A stretch of 64,000 nt of DNA. It comes from JANQTF01 sp036835375. GTDB lineage: Bacteria > Bacteroidota > Bacteroidia > J057. Under the pieces are notes generated by a model. That model worked only from the letters and a program-made list of their open reading frames with translations, did not search any database and had not been told where the DNA came from. The stretch lies in assembly GCA_036835375.1 (NCBI GenBank), contig DAITMB010000012.1, forward strand, positions 1 through 64,000, written 5' to 3'. How positions within the stretch are numbered: the stretch's first letter is position 1; each line of letters begins with the position of its first letter. Positions 1 through 8,894 of the stretch are shown piece by piece. The translations under genes and the position numbers were made by a program.

Positions 1-101
1 AGATTCTACCGAATAACCGCAAAATCGAGAGGCTCGATCAGAGGCAATTTCGAAGGACAAAAGTGTGAGAATGAGCGGAGGACAAAAATAAAATTGTGCA
101 C

Positions 102-142
102 AAAAAAAAGGAACCATGACTATCGCAGTCTTGGTTCCTTTT
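102..142 (-). terminator. Rho-independent terminator of metK
   Basis: A 15-base stem (106-120 pairing with 128-142, loop of 7) reads on the minus strand as a hairpin followed by a run of eight T. It lies 28 bases past the metK stop codon, so it most likely ends the metK transcript. The first 100 bases of the window hold no gene that I can see. Confidence 0.85.
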
Positions 143-169
143 CAAAAAAAGGTGTCACGCAGGCAAAGC

Positions 170-1474
170 TCAACGCACAAAAATGGTCTGTAGCTTGTCC
201 ACCAGGTCCAGTTTTTCCCAAGGGAAGAACGTCACTTTTTTCATGACAGACTCCTTGATGGTGGTGCTGCGATTGGCACTGTGCTCCTCATGAATATGGA
301 TAAATTCTACCTCTTGCTCGAAGCTGGTACGGCCCATGTGACCGTAAGCGGCGGTAGGAGCAAAAATTGGGTTGCGCAGTCCCAAGCGGTGCTCAATCGC
401 GGCCGGGGTAAATGAAATGCTGCTTTTGATTTTGTCAGCAATCTCATTGTCAGCCAGCCCTACTTTGCCTGTGCCGTAGGTATCGACGTAGAGCGACACG
501 GGTTCTGCCACACCGATGGCGTAGGCGAGTTGGACGAGAACTTCATCGCAGACATTAGCGGCCACAAGGTTTTTGGCGAGGTGGCGAGCAGCATAGGCAG
601 CGCTTCGGTCCACTTTGGAGCAGTCTTTGCCAGAGAAAGCACCGCCTCCATGGGCTCCTTTGCCACCATATGTATCGACAATGATTTTGCGGCCAGTGAG
701 TCCAGAGTCACCATGGGGGCCTCCGATGACAAATTTTCCCGTAGGATTCACATGGTAGATGGTGTCCACCAGCAAGGAAGCAGGGATGACGCGAGGAACC
801 AGAATCTGGATGATGTCTTCGCGAATTTTAGCGAGCATGGCTTCGTCTGCCTGGACCCGTGCCTCGTCGGAATCGTTGTGAGGCTGGATGAATTCATCGT
901 GCTGGGTGGAGACCACCACAGTGTGAACGCGGATGGGAGCGCCGTTGTCATCGTATTCGATGGTGACTTGAGACTTCGAGTCCGGGCGTAGATAAGGAAT
1001 CAGATGGGGCTCTTCTTTGCGAATCCGCGCCAGTTCTTGCACCAGACGGTGGGCAAAGGCGAGCGCCATGGGCATGTATTCGGGTGTTTCACGATTGGCA
1101 TAGCCAAACATCATCCCCTGATCACCAGCACCTTGGGACTCTGAAACGCCCCTGTCCACACCACGAGCGATATCTACCGATTGTTCATGGAGCGCGTTGA
1201 GAATAGAGCAGGACACCGAGCTGAAGCGGTATTCGTCGGAATTATAGCCGATTTTTTCAATCGCTTTTCTGACCACATGCTGAAAATCGACGCTGGCGCG
1301 GGTAGATATCTCTCCAGCCAATACCACAAGGCCGGTCGTCACCAGGGTTTCGCAGGCGATGCGGCTGGAAGGGTCTTGGGCGAGAATGGCATCGACGACT
1401 GCATCAGAGATTTGGTCTGCGACTTTGTCGGGGTGTCCTTCAGACACAGACTCCGAGGTGAATAGATATGGCAT
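170..1474 (-). CDS. metK: S-adenosylmethionine synthase
   Basis: Makes S-adenosylmethionine, the main cellular methyl donor, from methionine and ATP in the cytoplasm. The 434-residue product has the full set of MetK signatures: SEGHPDKVADQISDAVVDA at the N terminus, GAGDQGMMFGYA (methionine/ATP region) and GGPHGDSGLTGRKIIVDTYG followed by the glycine-rich GGGAFSGKDCSKVDRS loop. I chose the ATG at 1474 because the protein then begins MPYLFTSESVSEGHPDK, as family members do; the reading frame stays open 20 codons further upstream, but that part looks like non-coding leader. It is a single-gene unit with its own terminator at 102-142 and is divergent from the small secreted protein at 1727. Length is slightly above the usual 380-420, with a small insertion near the middle (QHDEFIQPHND). 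The call is secure. Confidence 0.97.
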   Translation of the reverse strand: MPYLFTSESVSEGHPDKVADQISDAVVDAILAQDPSSRIACETLVTTGLVVLAGEISTRASVDFQHVVRKAIEKIGYNSDEYRFSSVSCSILNALHEQSVDIARGVDRGVSESQGAGDQGMMFGYANRETPEYMPMALAFAHRLVQELARIRKEEPHLIPYLRPDSKSQVTIEYDDNGAPIRVHTVVVSTQHDEFIQPHNDSDEARVQADEAMLAKIREDIIQILVPRVIPASLLVDTIYHVNPTGKFVIGGPHGDSGLTGRKIIVDTYGGKGAHGGGAFSGKDCSKVDRSAAYAARHLAKNLVAANVCDEVLVQLAYAIGVAEPVSLYVDTYGTGKVGLADNEIADKIKSSISFTPAAIEHRLGLRNPIFAPTAAYGHMGRTSFEQEVEFIHIHEEHSANRSTTIKESVMKKVTFFPWEKLDLVDKLQTIFVR

Positions 1475-1726
1475 GTGATGGTATTGGGTAAAAAAATTGT
1501 TCGCAAAAATGCAGGGGTATTCCTGAAAATACAACCCAATAACAGGGATCTTTTTGAGGAAAATCCTACAAGTAACTGTGCCAGAGTCATGAGCCGTATT
1601 CTCATTTTGGCAGGAAAAATCTTATCGTGAGAAGGAATTATTCGGTTATTTGGAATCTGGCATTGTTTCTGTCCTATAATTCTTGTAATTTCATCTTCAT
1701 TACATCGAAACTTGAAATTCTTCTTT

Positions 1727-2116
1727 ATGTCGCAGTTGACCCTGTTGATTCGGTCCCTGCCCCTGGTAGTCCTTTTCGGACTCACTCCCCTGATACTTAC
1801 AGCAAGTCCTCGTACTACGGATGGTCATGTTCCTTCCGAGCCCGTAACGCTGTTGTTGACCTGGGTAGGTGCGGGCGCTTCTGAACCAGAAGTTGTTACT
1901 TTTCCCATTCACATTTACATTGAGTCCGAAGTGACCGTAGAAGTGAGAGATGCCTGGGGAGAAATGGTCTTCAACTCCGAATCAGCGTATCCGGAGGGAG
2001 ACCGCGAAATTCGGGTAAGTATGGGTAGGATGGACGAAGGACTTTATTTCGTTCGGGTCGGTACGGACCTGGAAGAACTCTCAGAAATGGTCGTTATCGA
2101 CCGTGCTCAACCATGA
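1727..2116 (+). CDS. Small secreted protein with an Ig-like/sorting-domain-like fold
   Basis: A 129-residue protein with a clear N-terminal signal peptide (MSQLTLLIRSLPLVVLFG, likely cleaved near LTASP). The mature part is short. Its second half (VEVRDAWGEMVFNSES, then REIRVSMGRMDEGLYFVRV) has the beta-strand pattern of DUF3244 and of type IX secretion C-terminal domains, where a 'G-LYFVRV' strand follows a polar stretch. It lacks the usual basic end of a sorting domain and has no cargo domain in front of it. I chose the ATG at 1727; a TTG 15 bases upstream is possible. A stem-loop follows the gene at 2150-2183. Function is unknown; an independent small periplasmic or surface protein is the best guess. 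Confidence 0.6.
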   Translation: MSQLTLLIRSLPLVVLFGLTPLILTASPRTTDGHVPSEPVTLLLTWVGAGASEPEVVTFPIHIYIESEVTVEVRDAWGEMVFNSESAYPEGDREIRVSMGRMDEGLYFVRVGTDLEELSEMVVIDRAQP

Positions 2117-2149
2117 GTGAGCCCTTGTAGGCGCCACCACATCAACGAA

Positions 2150-2183
2150 AAGCTCCGGTTAGCATTTTTGCTAGTCGGAGCTT
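2150..2183 (+). terminator. Possible terminator after the small secreted protein
   Basis: The inverted repeat AAGCTCCG-gt-TAGC / GCTA-gt-CGGAGCTT forms a 12-pair stem with a 2x2 internal bulge and a five-base ATTTT loop. The T-run after it is poor (TCTGCTTA), so termination strength is uncertain. It separates the secreted protein from the response regulator, whose true start is 2285. Confidence 0.5.
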
Positions 2184-2284
2184 CTGCTTATCTCACCCGG
2201 GTGAGTGGAACAAAACAACACGCGGAAAGGCTCTCGGGAACTTCTTCAAGGTTTCTTCAGGATTTTCCATCAAATTTGAACTTC

Positions 2285-2968
2285 ATGAGGATATTGCTGA
2301 TTGAAGACGAAGCCGCACTCGCGCAAAACCTACTGGATTTTTTTGCCAAAGAAGAACTCCATTGCGAGTGGGCCGCTACCAAAGATGCGGCCTTGGATCA
2401 ACTGCTTGATCATGAATTTGCCCTGATTTTGTTAGATATTACCTTGCCTGATGGCAACGGGCTGGAGGTCCTCGCCTATGTGAAGGAACACGCGCCAAAG
2501 ACAGGCGTGCTGATTATCTCCGCCAAAAATGCGCTTGATGACAAACTCAAGGGGTTTGATCTCGGGGCTGATGACTATATCACCAAGCCTTTTCACCTCC
2601 CAGAGCTGAATGCGCGCATCAGGGCATACTTCCGGCGAACTTTTCAATCTGGGAGCGACGCGATCGACTGTGGTCCCCTCTCTTTGTGGCCCGACAAGCG
2701 GGAAGTACGGGTACACGGGGACATGGTCGATCTTACCGGAAAAGAATTTGATTTGCTACTTTATCTCCTGACGAATCAGAATCGCGTCCTCACCAAGATG
2801 GGGATTGCCGAACATCTGTGGGGGGATTTTCGCGGTGATTCGGAGGACTACGACTTCGTGTATCAGCATATCAAGAACCTGCGCAAAAAGCTACATTCAG
2901 CCCACTGTCCACCATTTGTCGAAAATGTGTACGGGCTTGGATATAAATTTAACTCCAGATTGGTATGA
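2285..2968 (+). CDS. OmpR-family response regulator
   Basis: A 227-residue DNA-binding response regulator. The receiver domain (about 1-118) has the acidic pair in LLIEDEA, the phosphoacceptor Asp51 in LILLDITLPDGNG, and the switch Lys101 in GADDYITKPF. The C-terminal winged helix (about 128-225) shows LTGKEFDLLLYLLTNQNRVLTK and the NVYGLGYKF ending typical of OmpR/PhoB proteins. The ATG at 2285 is chosen because the protein then begins directly with MRILLIEDE; the frame is open a further 56 codons upstream but that segment includes the preceding stem-loop. It overlaps the histidine kinase gene by four bases (ATGA), so the two are co-translated. The receptor gene that follows is a likely regulatory target or partner. 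Confidence 0.95.
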   Translation: MRILLIEDEAALAQNLLDFFAKEELHCEWAATKDAALDQLLDHEFALILLDITLPDGNGLEVLAYVKEHAPKTGVLIISAKNALDDKLKGFDLGADDYITKPFHLPELNARIRAYFRRTFQSGSDAIDCGPLSLWPDKREVRVHGDMVDLTGKEFDLLLYLLTNQNRVLTKMGIAEHLWGDFRGDSEDYDFVYQHIKNLRKKLHSAHCPPFVENVYGLGYKFNSRLV

Positions 2969-4215
2969 GATTACTCGCCCGCATCACTTGGCAACATATT
3001 CTCATCTCTCTGGCAATATTTTGCCTGGGTGTATTGGTAACGTATGCAATCTTCAAGCGGCAGGTGATTCGCGAGACGGATTTTACATTGAGATCAGACG
3101 TTCGCACGACTTTTTGGCTCCTCGAAAAGGGATTGCCCTATGACAAAGTGAGTCGGCCCCTGATGGAAATTCGGGTATTGCCCACCAGGTCAGATCACGA
3201 AGAAAAGGCGGTATTTTCAGATACGCTGGCTTATCATGGGCCTACTGAGGCGGATGAATGGATGCGAAAGCTCACCACCGTGAAGGAAGTGGGAGGAGTC
3301 TGGTATGAGGTGCAAGGAACCCTGGTGATTTTTGAGCAAGATGATGTGATCAGGACCGTCGTGGTATCACTGCTCTGGGTGTTTGGGGGCTTGATTACTG
3401 CGACTGTTCTTGGGAACTATTGGTTGTATAGCCACCTCCTACGTCCATTTCAGGTGACCTTAGACAAAATTGCCGCGTTTGATGTCACTGCAGGCCATCC
3501 TGAGCCACTCCCACGCAGCGCTGTTCGCGAATTTGACCTACTCAACCAGAGCCTCCATCGCCTGATGCTGCGAAGTGAGCGCGAGTACTGGGCCCTCAAG
3601 GAGTTTTCGGAAAACGCGTCTCACGAACTTCAGACGCCGTTGGCAATTTTGCGCGGGAAGCTTGATCTGCTCATTCAGTCCCCTCGACTCAACGGAGAAG
3701 ACATGCTGCTTGTAGAGGCGATGTATCAAGCGACGGAGCGCCTCAATCGGCTCGGACAGGGGTTAGTCTGGCTGACAAAGATCGAAAATCAGGAGTTCGT
3801 TCCATCCGGCCCCCTTTCCCTTGGACAAGTATTGCGCAAGCACCTGCAAGGATTGGAAGAACTGATTGACTTGCGACAGATCGAGGTGGTCCTGGTGGAC
3901 GAACCCGCAGTGATTCACTGCCACCCCACGCTGGCTGATGTGCTTGTGGGCAACTTGCTTCAAAATGCGATTCGGCATAATGTTGAGGGCGGCAGGATTG
4001 AGATTCGGCTCACGGCCAATCAACTCACTTTGAGCAACACGGGTCAAAAAAAACCGCTCAATACCACCACACTGTTTCAGCGATTTGCCCGCCAGGGAGG
4101 AGAAGGATCGCTCGGACTCGGTCTTGCCATTTGTTATAAAATATGTGAAGTGCAAAACTATTACCTTGACTATCAGTATGAAAGCGGCATGCACCGCTTC
4201 GCTGTAAGATTTTGA
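2965..4215 (+). CDS. Two-component sensor histidine kinase
   Basis: A 416-residue membrane kinase paired with the upstream regulator. Two membrane segments (about 11-30 and 130-152) flank a periplasmic sensor loop of roughly 100 residues without a recognisable domain. The dimerisation/phosphoacceptor helix carries His220 in EFSENASHELQTPLAIL. The ATPase domain has an N box (GNLLQNAIRHNVEGG) and a G2 box (GSLGLGLAICYKIC). The G1 box is reduced: where DxGxG is expected the sequence reads NTGQKK, a degeneration that is common in Bacteroidota kinases of this class. Order regulator-kinase-outer-membrane receptor suggests the system senses envelope state or a nutrient/metal and adjusts the receptor, but the signal cannot be read from the sequence. 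Confidence 0.92.
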   Translation: MRLLARITWQHILISLAIFCLGVLVTYAIFKRQVIRETDFTLRSDVRTTFWLLEKGLPYDKVSRPLMEIRVLPTRSDHEEKAVFSDTLAYHGPTEADEWMRKLTTVKEVGGVWYEVQGTLVIFEQDDVIRTVVVSLLWVFGGLITATVLGNYWLYSHLLRPFQVTLDKIAAFDVTAGHPEPLPRSAVREFDLLNQSLHRLMLRSEREYWALKEFSENASHELQTPLAILRGKLDLLIQSPRLNGEDMLLVEAMYQATERLNRLGQGLVWLTKIENQEFVPSGPLSLGQVLRKHLQGLEELIDLRQIEVVLVDEPAVIHCHPTLADVLVGNLLQNAIRHNVEGGRIEIRLTANQLTLSNTGQKKPLNTTTLFQRFARQGGEGSLGLGLAICYKICEVQNYYLDYQYESGMHRFAVRF

Positions 4216-4369
4216 TGTTTGTATTTCAAGGATGAAACCCTTTCGCCACTGTATCAGTTGCCCTATTCTGTCATCGAAAAAAGATGTTACAACTCAGAAT
4301 TGCTTCAGATTCGAGATCGATCTTTGGTTCGATATATAGCAGTTTACCAAACAAGAACATCCGACACTC

Positions 4370-6865
4370 ATGCAGCAACTTCAACCAGTACCAGCGAGCA
4401 CACACTACTTATTATCCCGCCTATTTTCGAGTATTTGGAACCAATTTGGACGAATAGCACTTCAGAAAGCGCTGACTTTGGGGGTGCTTTGCCTATTGGT
4501 GATGTTGTCAAACCTTAGCTTTGCGCAGGGTGTTCAAGGCACAGTATTGGATGCAGATGAGGCGAGTCCCTTATCTTTTGCAACGGTGACAGTGCTTGCG
4601 TTGCCGGATAGCCAGGCGAGTGGCGGTAGCCTCACCGATGCCAATGGGAAATACAAAATGGGCCTTGAGCAAGGTTCATATTTGCTCCAAATCACCTTCC
4701 TTGGCTATGAATCCAAGATCATAGGTCCAGTTGTGGTAGAAGATGAATGGGTAGAAGTGCCTACCATTCGCATGAGAGGGCAGGCAGTTCAAATGGATGA
4801 GGTTGAAATTTCTGCTCGTGCCAACCAGATGACCCTCGATTTAGACAAGCGGGTATTTCGGGTGGACCAGGATTTGTCTCTGGCCGGAAGTACGGCAGAT
4901 GAGATTTTACAAAATTTACCTTCAGTACAGGTGGATCCTGAGGGCAATGTGAGCCTCAGGGGCAGCCAAAATGTGCGGATTCTGATCAATGGCAAACCCT
5001 CGGGCTTAGTGGGCGTGGGAGGTGAAAGCGAAGCGCTGCGGATGTTGCAAGGAAACATGATCGAAAGCATTGAGGTGATCACCAATCCATCGGCTCGCTA
5101 CGATGCGGAAGGGGAAGTCGGGATCATCAACATTATCTTGAAAAAAGAACAGCGGCCTGGGTTTAATGGTTCTATTCAGACCAATACAGGGTGGCCGCAT
5201 AGTCACGGGCTGGGAGCCAATCTGAACTACCGCAGCGGGAAGTTCAACTTCTTCACCAACCTTGGGGTCAACTATCGGAGCTCGCCAGGCGGCGGAAAAT
5301 TTTATCAAGAGCTGTATCAGGCAGATACCACTATCATCAGCGAGTGGACCCAAGATCGTGTGAGAAGCGATCTTGGCTACAACATTCGAATGGGTGCAGA
5401 CTACGCCTTCACTCCGAATGATGTCCTCACCTTTGTGGGCCAATATCGCGCGGGTACCGGACTGAACACCGTCGATATCTTGTACACCGACTATGGACGG
5501 CCTAACGAAATTTTCCGCCAGACAAATCGATTTCAGGAAGAAAGAGAATCGGATCAAAACATCGAACTGGAAGCTACTTATCGCAAAACCTATGAGCGTA
5601 AAGACAAGGTGTGGACGACGACGCTTCAGTGGCAGGACAATGATGACTTAGAGCTCGCAGACATTGACGAAGTGATTCTGACCGAATCCCTTCCTGATGT
5701 GCTTCAAAGGAGTTCGAACACGGAAAACGAGGCGAATTTTCTGTTCCAAACAGACTTTGTTCTACCCTTTGGCGACGGGGCGAAATTTGAGACGGGTGCA
5801 AAAGCTACGGTCCGCACCATTGAAAATGCCTATCTGGTGGAGCAGCGGGATTCTTTAGGCGTCTTTGTTCCCCTACCTTCGTTTGACAATCAGTTTCTGT
5901 ACAAAGAGCGTATTTATGCGGGTTACGCCATCTTCGGGCAAAAGCGCGACAAGTTTTCCTATCAACTCGGCTTGCGGGCAGAATACACCGACATTGGGAC
6001 CGAACTATTTCGGACGGAGGAAAGCAACCGCAAGCAATACCTTGACTGGTTTCCAAGCGCGGCGATGTCCTATGAAATCGATCGGGAAAATGTGTGGCAA
6101 GTCACCTACAGCCGCCGCCTGAGCCGTCCGAGATTTCGCCTATTGCTTCCTTTCTCGAATTTTAGCGATGCCCGCAATTTTTTTGGCGGCAACCCTGATC
6201 TCGACCCCGAATACACTCATTCATTTGAGACCGGATACCTGAAGTATTGGGACAGCGGGTCGCTACTGTCGAGCGTATATTATCGCCACCGCACTGGCGT
6301 GATTGAGCGTATCACCATTTTTACCTCCGAGACCCAAGCCCAGATCATTCCTGTCAACTTGTCCACCCAAGACGCCGTGGGGTTTGAATTTTCAGGTACG
6401 CAGGATTTGACTTCCTGGTGGAGCCTCAATGGTAATTTAAACTTGTACCGCGCTATCACCCGAGGATCTTATGAAGGAGAGCGGCTCGATGCTGATACCT
6501 ATACGTGGAACACACGCATCAACTCTCGCTTTCAGTTCCCTACAGGAACACAGTTGCAGGTGTCTGGGGACCTGGACGCTCCCCAGATCACGCCGCAGGG
6601 ACGCCAGAAAGCGCTCTACGCGGCTGACTTGGGACTCTCGCAGCGTGTGCTGAAGGGGAACGGAACCTTGACTTTCAGTGTGAGGGATGTGTTCAACACG
6701 CGCTGGCGCCGGAGCGAGATCATCAATGAATTCGTCTATCGCGACACAGAATTTCAATGGCGTGCCCGCCAGTTTACGCTGAGTTTTTCCTACCGCATCA
6801 ATCAAGATGGCAGCAGGGAGCAAAGGGATTCGCCATTAGGAGAAGGATTTGAAGGAGGAGATTGA
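4370..6865 (+). CDS. TonB-dependent-receptor-like outer-membrane beta-barrel protein
   Basis: An 831-residue outer-membrane protein. After a long signal peptide (about 1-52, core ALTLGVLCLLVMLSNLSFA) comes a carboxypeptidase-regulatory-like domain (about 54-140; QGTVLDADEASPLSFATVTV...GYESKIIGPV), then a plug (about 145-260; ADEILQNLPSVQVDPEGNVSLRGSQNVRILINGKP and IESIEVITNPSARYDAEGEVGIINIILKK) and a barrel of aromatic-rich strands to the end. This is the Bacteroidota family whose barrel is described as outer membrane beta-barrel family 3, not a SusC protein: there is no SusD partner next door. It lies 154 bases after the kinase gene with no obvious terminator in between, so it may share the regulator-kinase transcript or be its target. 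The substrate is unknown. The start at 4370 gives an unusually long n-region for the signal peptide; a later start is possible. Confidence 0.88.
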   Translation: MQQLQPVPASTHYLLSRLFSSIWNQFGRIALQKALTLGVLCLLVMLSNLSFAQGVQGTVLDADEASPLSFATVTVLALPDSQASGGSLTDANGKYKMGLEQGSYLLQITFLGYESKIIGPVVVEDEWVEVPTIRMRGQAVQMDEVEISARANQMTLDLDKRVFRVDQDLSLAGSTADEILQNLPSVQVDPEGNVSLRGSQNVRILINGKPSGLVGVGGESEALRMLQGNMIESIEVITNPSARYDAEGEVGIINIILKKEQRPGFNGSIQTNTGWPHSHGLGANLNYRSGKFNFFTNLGVNYRSSPGGGKFYQELYQADTTIISEWTQDRVRSDLGYNIRMGADYAFTPNDVLTFVGQYRAGTGLNTVDILYTDYGRPNEIFRQTNRFQEERESDQNIELEATYRKTYERKDKVWTTTLQWQDNDDLELADIDEVILTESLPDVLQRSSNTENEANFLFQTDFVLPFGDGAKFETGAKATVRTIENAYLVEQRDSLGVFVPLPSFDNQFLYKERIYAGYAIFGQKRDKFSYQLGLRAEYTDIGTELFRTEESNRKQYLDWFPSAAMSYEIDRENVWQVTYSRRLSRPRFRLLLPFSNFSDARNFFGGNPDLDPEYTHSFETGYLKYWDSGSLLSSVYYRHRTGVIERITIFTSETQAQIIPVNLSTQDAVGFEFSGTQDLTSWWSLNGNLNLYRAITRGSYEGERLDADTYTWNTRINSRFQFPTGTQLQVSGDLDAPQITPQGRQKALYAADLGLSQRVLKGNGTLTFSVRDVFNTRWRRSEIINEFVYRDTEFQWRARQFTLSFSYRINQDGSREQRDSPLGEGFEGGD

Positions 6866-6940
6866 GGTCAAATCACCTGATCCCGCGGGTGCGTCTGTCG
6901 ATATCCACGATTTTTGACACTTGTGCCCGCCACGTTAAAG

Positions 6941-6994
6941 AGCCCTCGCAGGGACCACGAACGAAATGCGTGGGACTGCGAGGGCTGATGTTTT
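6941..6994 (+). terminator. Terminator after the outer-membrane receptor
   Basis: Arms AGCCCTCGCAG (6941-6951) and CTGCGAGGGCT (6976-6986) pair perfectly over 11 bases, and an inner CCACG/CGTGG stem extends the hairpin. GATGTTTTGCT follows, giving a short T-run on the plus strand. Confidence 0.75.
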
Positions 6995-7118
6995 GCTCCT
7001 TCGGAAGAAGGAAGAGTGAGCAGAGTATGACCTAATGAAGGCTCGTCGCGGATGCGGGAAGAGTTTTTGTGTATTTTTGCTGCCCTGATTTATTCAACTC
7101 AGATCTAGCGCAAAGCCC

Positions 7119-7859
7119 ATGTCCCGAAGAAAGATGATGAAAAAGACCCAGTACCACGAACTGGAGCGCACGTTCAACCGCGAGGATTGCTGGCCAGGCG
7201 CTTGGCGGGAAAAACTACAGCACGAGGGTAAGCTCATGTTGGAACTGGGTTGTGGCAAAGCGGAGCTGAGTTTGGAACTGGCTGAGCAGCACCCTGCGAA
7301 CTTCTACATCGGGGTTGATCTCAAGGCAGACCGAATGTGGGTGGCAGCTCGAGAAGCAGAGGCCAGAGGCATACGAAACGTCGCCTTCTTGTGCATCAAT
7401 TTGCTCGAACTCGACCGCTATTTTGCGCCACATGAAGTAGATGAGCTTTGGGTGACCTTTCCCGATCCTTTTCCGAAGAAAAAGCAGGAAAAGCACAGGA
7501 TGCTGAACCCTCATTTTCTCGAAAAATACCAGTCTATCCTTCATCCAGAAGGAACCCTGCATTACAAGACCGACAACCTGGAATTGTTTCAATTCAGCCT
7601 CGAAGTCTTTGTTGAGCAGCGAGGCATTGTCCTGGATCAGTTGAGTTTTGATCTGCACGCACGGGGAGATTTGCCAGCCGATACCAAGGCGCTCACTACT
7701 TATGAAAAGAAATTCATGGCTTTAGGCAAGACAATCAACTACGTGCGGTTGCACTTTACGGACAAAATCGTGGTGCCAAAGGAGACAGCCCAGCATTTGG
7801 GGTATATGTCGCCGCTGGGTGGTGCCTCTCAGAATTCTACAGAGGGCTTGACCTCATAG
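7119..7859 (+). CDS. trmB: tRNA (guanine-N7-)-methyltransferase
   Basis: Methylates G46 of tRNAs to m7G using S-adenosylmethionine. The 246-residue protein has the SAM-binding motif LMLELGCGKAELSLELA and the diagnostic TrmB block ELWVTFPDPFPKKKQEKHRMLNP, followed by the HYKTDNLELFQFS motif. Length and architecture fit the family. The ATG at 7119 is used; a nearby ATG at 7137 would remove only six residues. Its 3' end overlaps the convergent gene at 7829-8257 by 31 bases, so the two transcripts must overlap tail to tail. Confidence 0.95.
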   Translation: MSRRKMMKKTQYHELERTFNREDCWPGAWREKLQHEGKLMLELGCGKAELSLELAEQHPANFYIGVDLKADRMWVAAREAEARGIRNVAFLCINLLELDRYFAPHEVDELWVTFPDPFPKKKQEKHRMLNPHFLEKYQSILHPEGTLHYKTDNLELFQFSLEVFVEQRGIVLDQLSFDLHARGDLPADTKALTTYEKKFMALGKTINYVRLHFTDKIVVPKETAQHLGYMSPLGGASQNSTEGLTS

Positions 7860-8257
7860 ATCTCTTGGTCGGATACCTCCATGAGGATCATTGCGCAAAC
7901 TTTCTCGGCTTTCTTCAGTAGATCCGGATAGGAATCCAGCGTGAGCGCTTCTGCATTGGCCATCATCCATTCCAGTAGAGACTCTGGATTGGATTCATAG
8001 AGAAAGTGAAATTGTACTTGTTCTTCCAAAAATAAATCGGCGATGCGCAAGCTGACCATTCTCACGGGGGCGTGAAATTGAGCACGGAGTTCCGTCTGGC
8101 CAAATACGCGCGTCAGTTGTCCTTCCGGGCTGACTTTCTCTCCAGCATCAAAGCGCTGTTCAATGCCCTCGGTGTCCTCCCAGTCATGGTGTTCTAAGAT
8201 GACATAGAAGACAGTCAAGTCGCGAAGCTGGGCGGGGGTAAGATCTTGTTTTCTCAT
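7829..8257 (-). CDS. Conserved-looking protein of unknown function
   Basis: A 142-residue acidic, soluble protein that I do not recognise. It opens with MRKQDLTPAQLRDLTVFYVILEHHDWEDTEG, has a central segment (QLTRVFGQTELRAQFHAPVRMVSLRIADLFLEEQVQFHFLYES) predicted to be mixed alpha/beta, and ends in helices. There is no signal peptide, membrane segment or Cys/His cluster. A perfect -7-like TATCTTTG is present upstream on the minus strand (8302 to 8295) although no well-spaced TTG goes with it. It is convergent with trmB and overlaps it by 31 bases. Coding is supported by length and composition only. Confidence 0.65.
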   Translation of the reverse strand: MRKQDLTPAQLRDLTVFYVILEHHDWEDTEGIEQRFDAGEKVSPEGQLTRVFGQTELRAQFHAPVRMVSLRIADLFLEEQVQFHFLYESNPESLLEWMMANAEALTLDSYPDLLKKAEKVCAMILMEVSDQEIYEVKPSVEF

Positions 8258-8894
8258 TCCTGTTGCTTGTTCACATCTTCCTAAACGCTAGGATCAAAGA
8301 TATAGGTATCCTCGGCGCATGAGAAACCAAAACAGAAATCCTGCTTTCATATAGACGTTCGACGATCTGTTCGTCACATACAGCATCTCTTACTTTGACT
8401 TTCATGAGACATCCGACACAATTCATCGGCTGGAGAGATCGCTTTTGTTATGGAGCCGCAGAGGGATTGATATGCTAAATGGCTGTTAATTAGAAAGTTA
8501 ATGGGCGTGATTTAAGAAATTGCTTGATCCCTTGCTATGTTCAGAGGGAATTCAGTCCCAGATTCTCCTTCCTATCCCGGCAAACCCTTTCCCGGATCCA
8601 ATTAAAAATGGCTACACAAACTGAGAAATTCATAGTTATGCGCTTGCTAAAACTGCGTGTTTTGGCAAAAAAAATGAGCTTTCAGTATAAAAGAGCCTTG
8701 TAGAAGCCGTGGCGCAGCGTTGGTGCGGCCCTCCGGAGAAACATCATACAGGATCGAAAGGAATGTCTCTTCCCTTGATTATCTAGCTTAACAACGCGTT
8801 TGATCAATCCTAGCCAATTGTTTTATAGCCGCAAAGAATTGACTAATTTGCACACTCAAAATGCAACAATAAGCCTCATAGACCGCGCAGATAC
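8258..8894 (+). other. 637-base intergenic region upstream of gyrA
   Basis: No gene or RNA is recognisable here. It should contain the divergent promoters of the 7829-8257 gene (minus) and gyrA (plus). The nearest match to a Bacteroidota -7 element for gyrA is TAATTTG at 8844-8850, about 45 bases before the start codon, but its -33 partner is poorly spaced. The region is AT-richer than its neighbours. Confidence 0.4.

Noticed and set aside
8258..8894. tRNA or structured RNA upstream of gyrA
   Set aside because: I found no T-arm or acceptor pairing; only short GC-rich segments.
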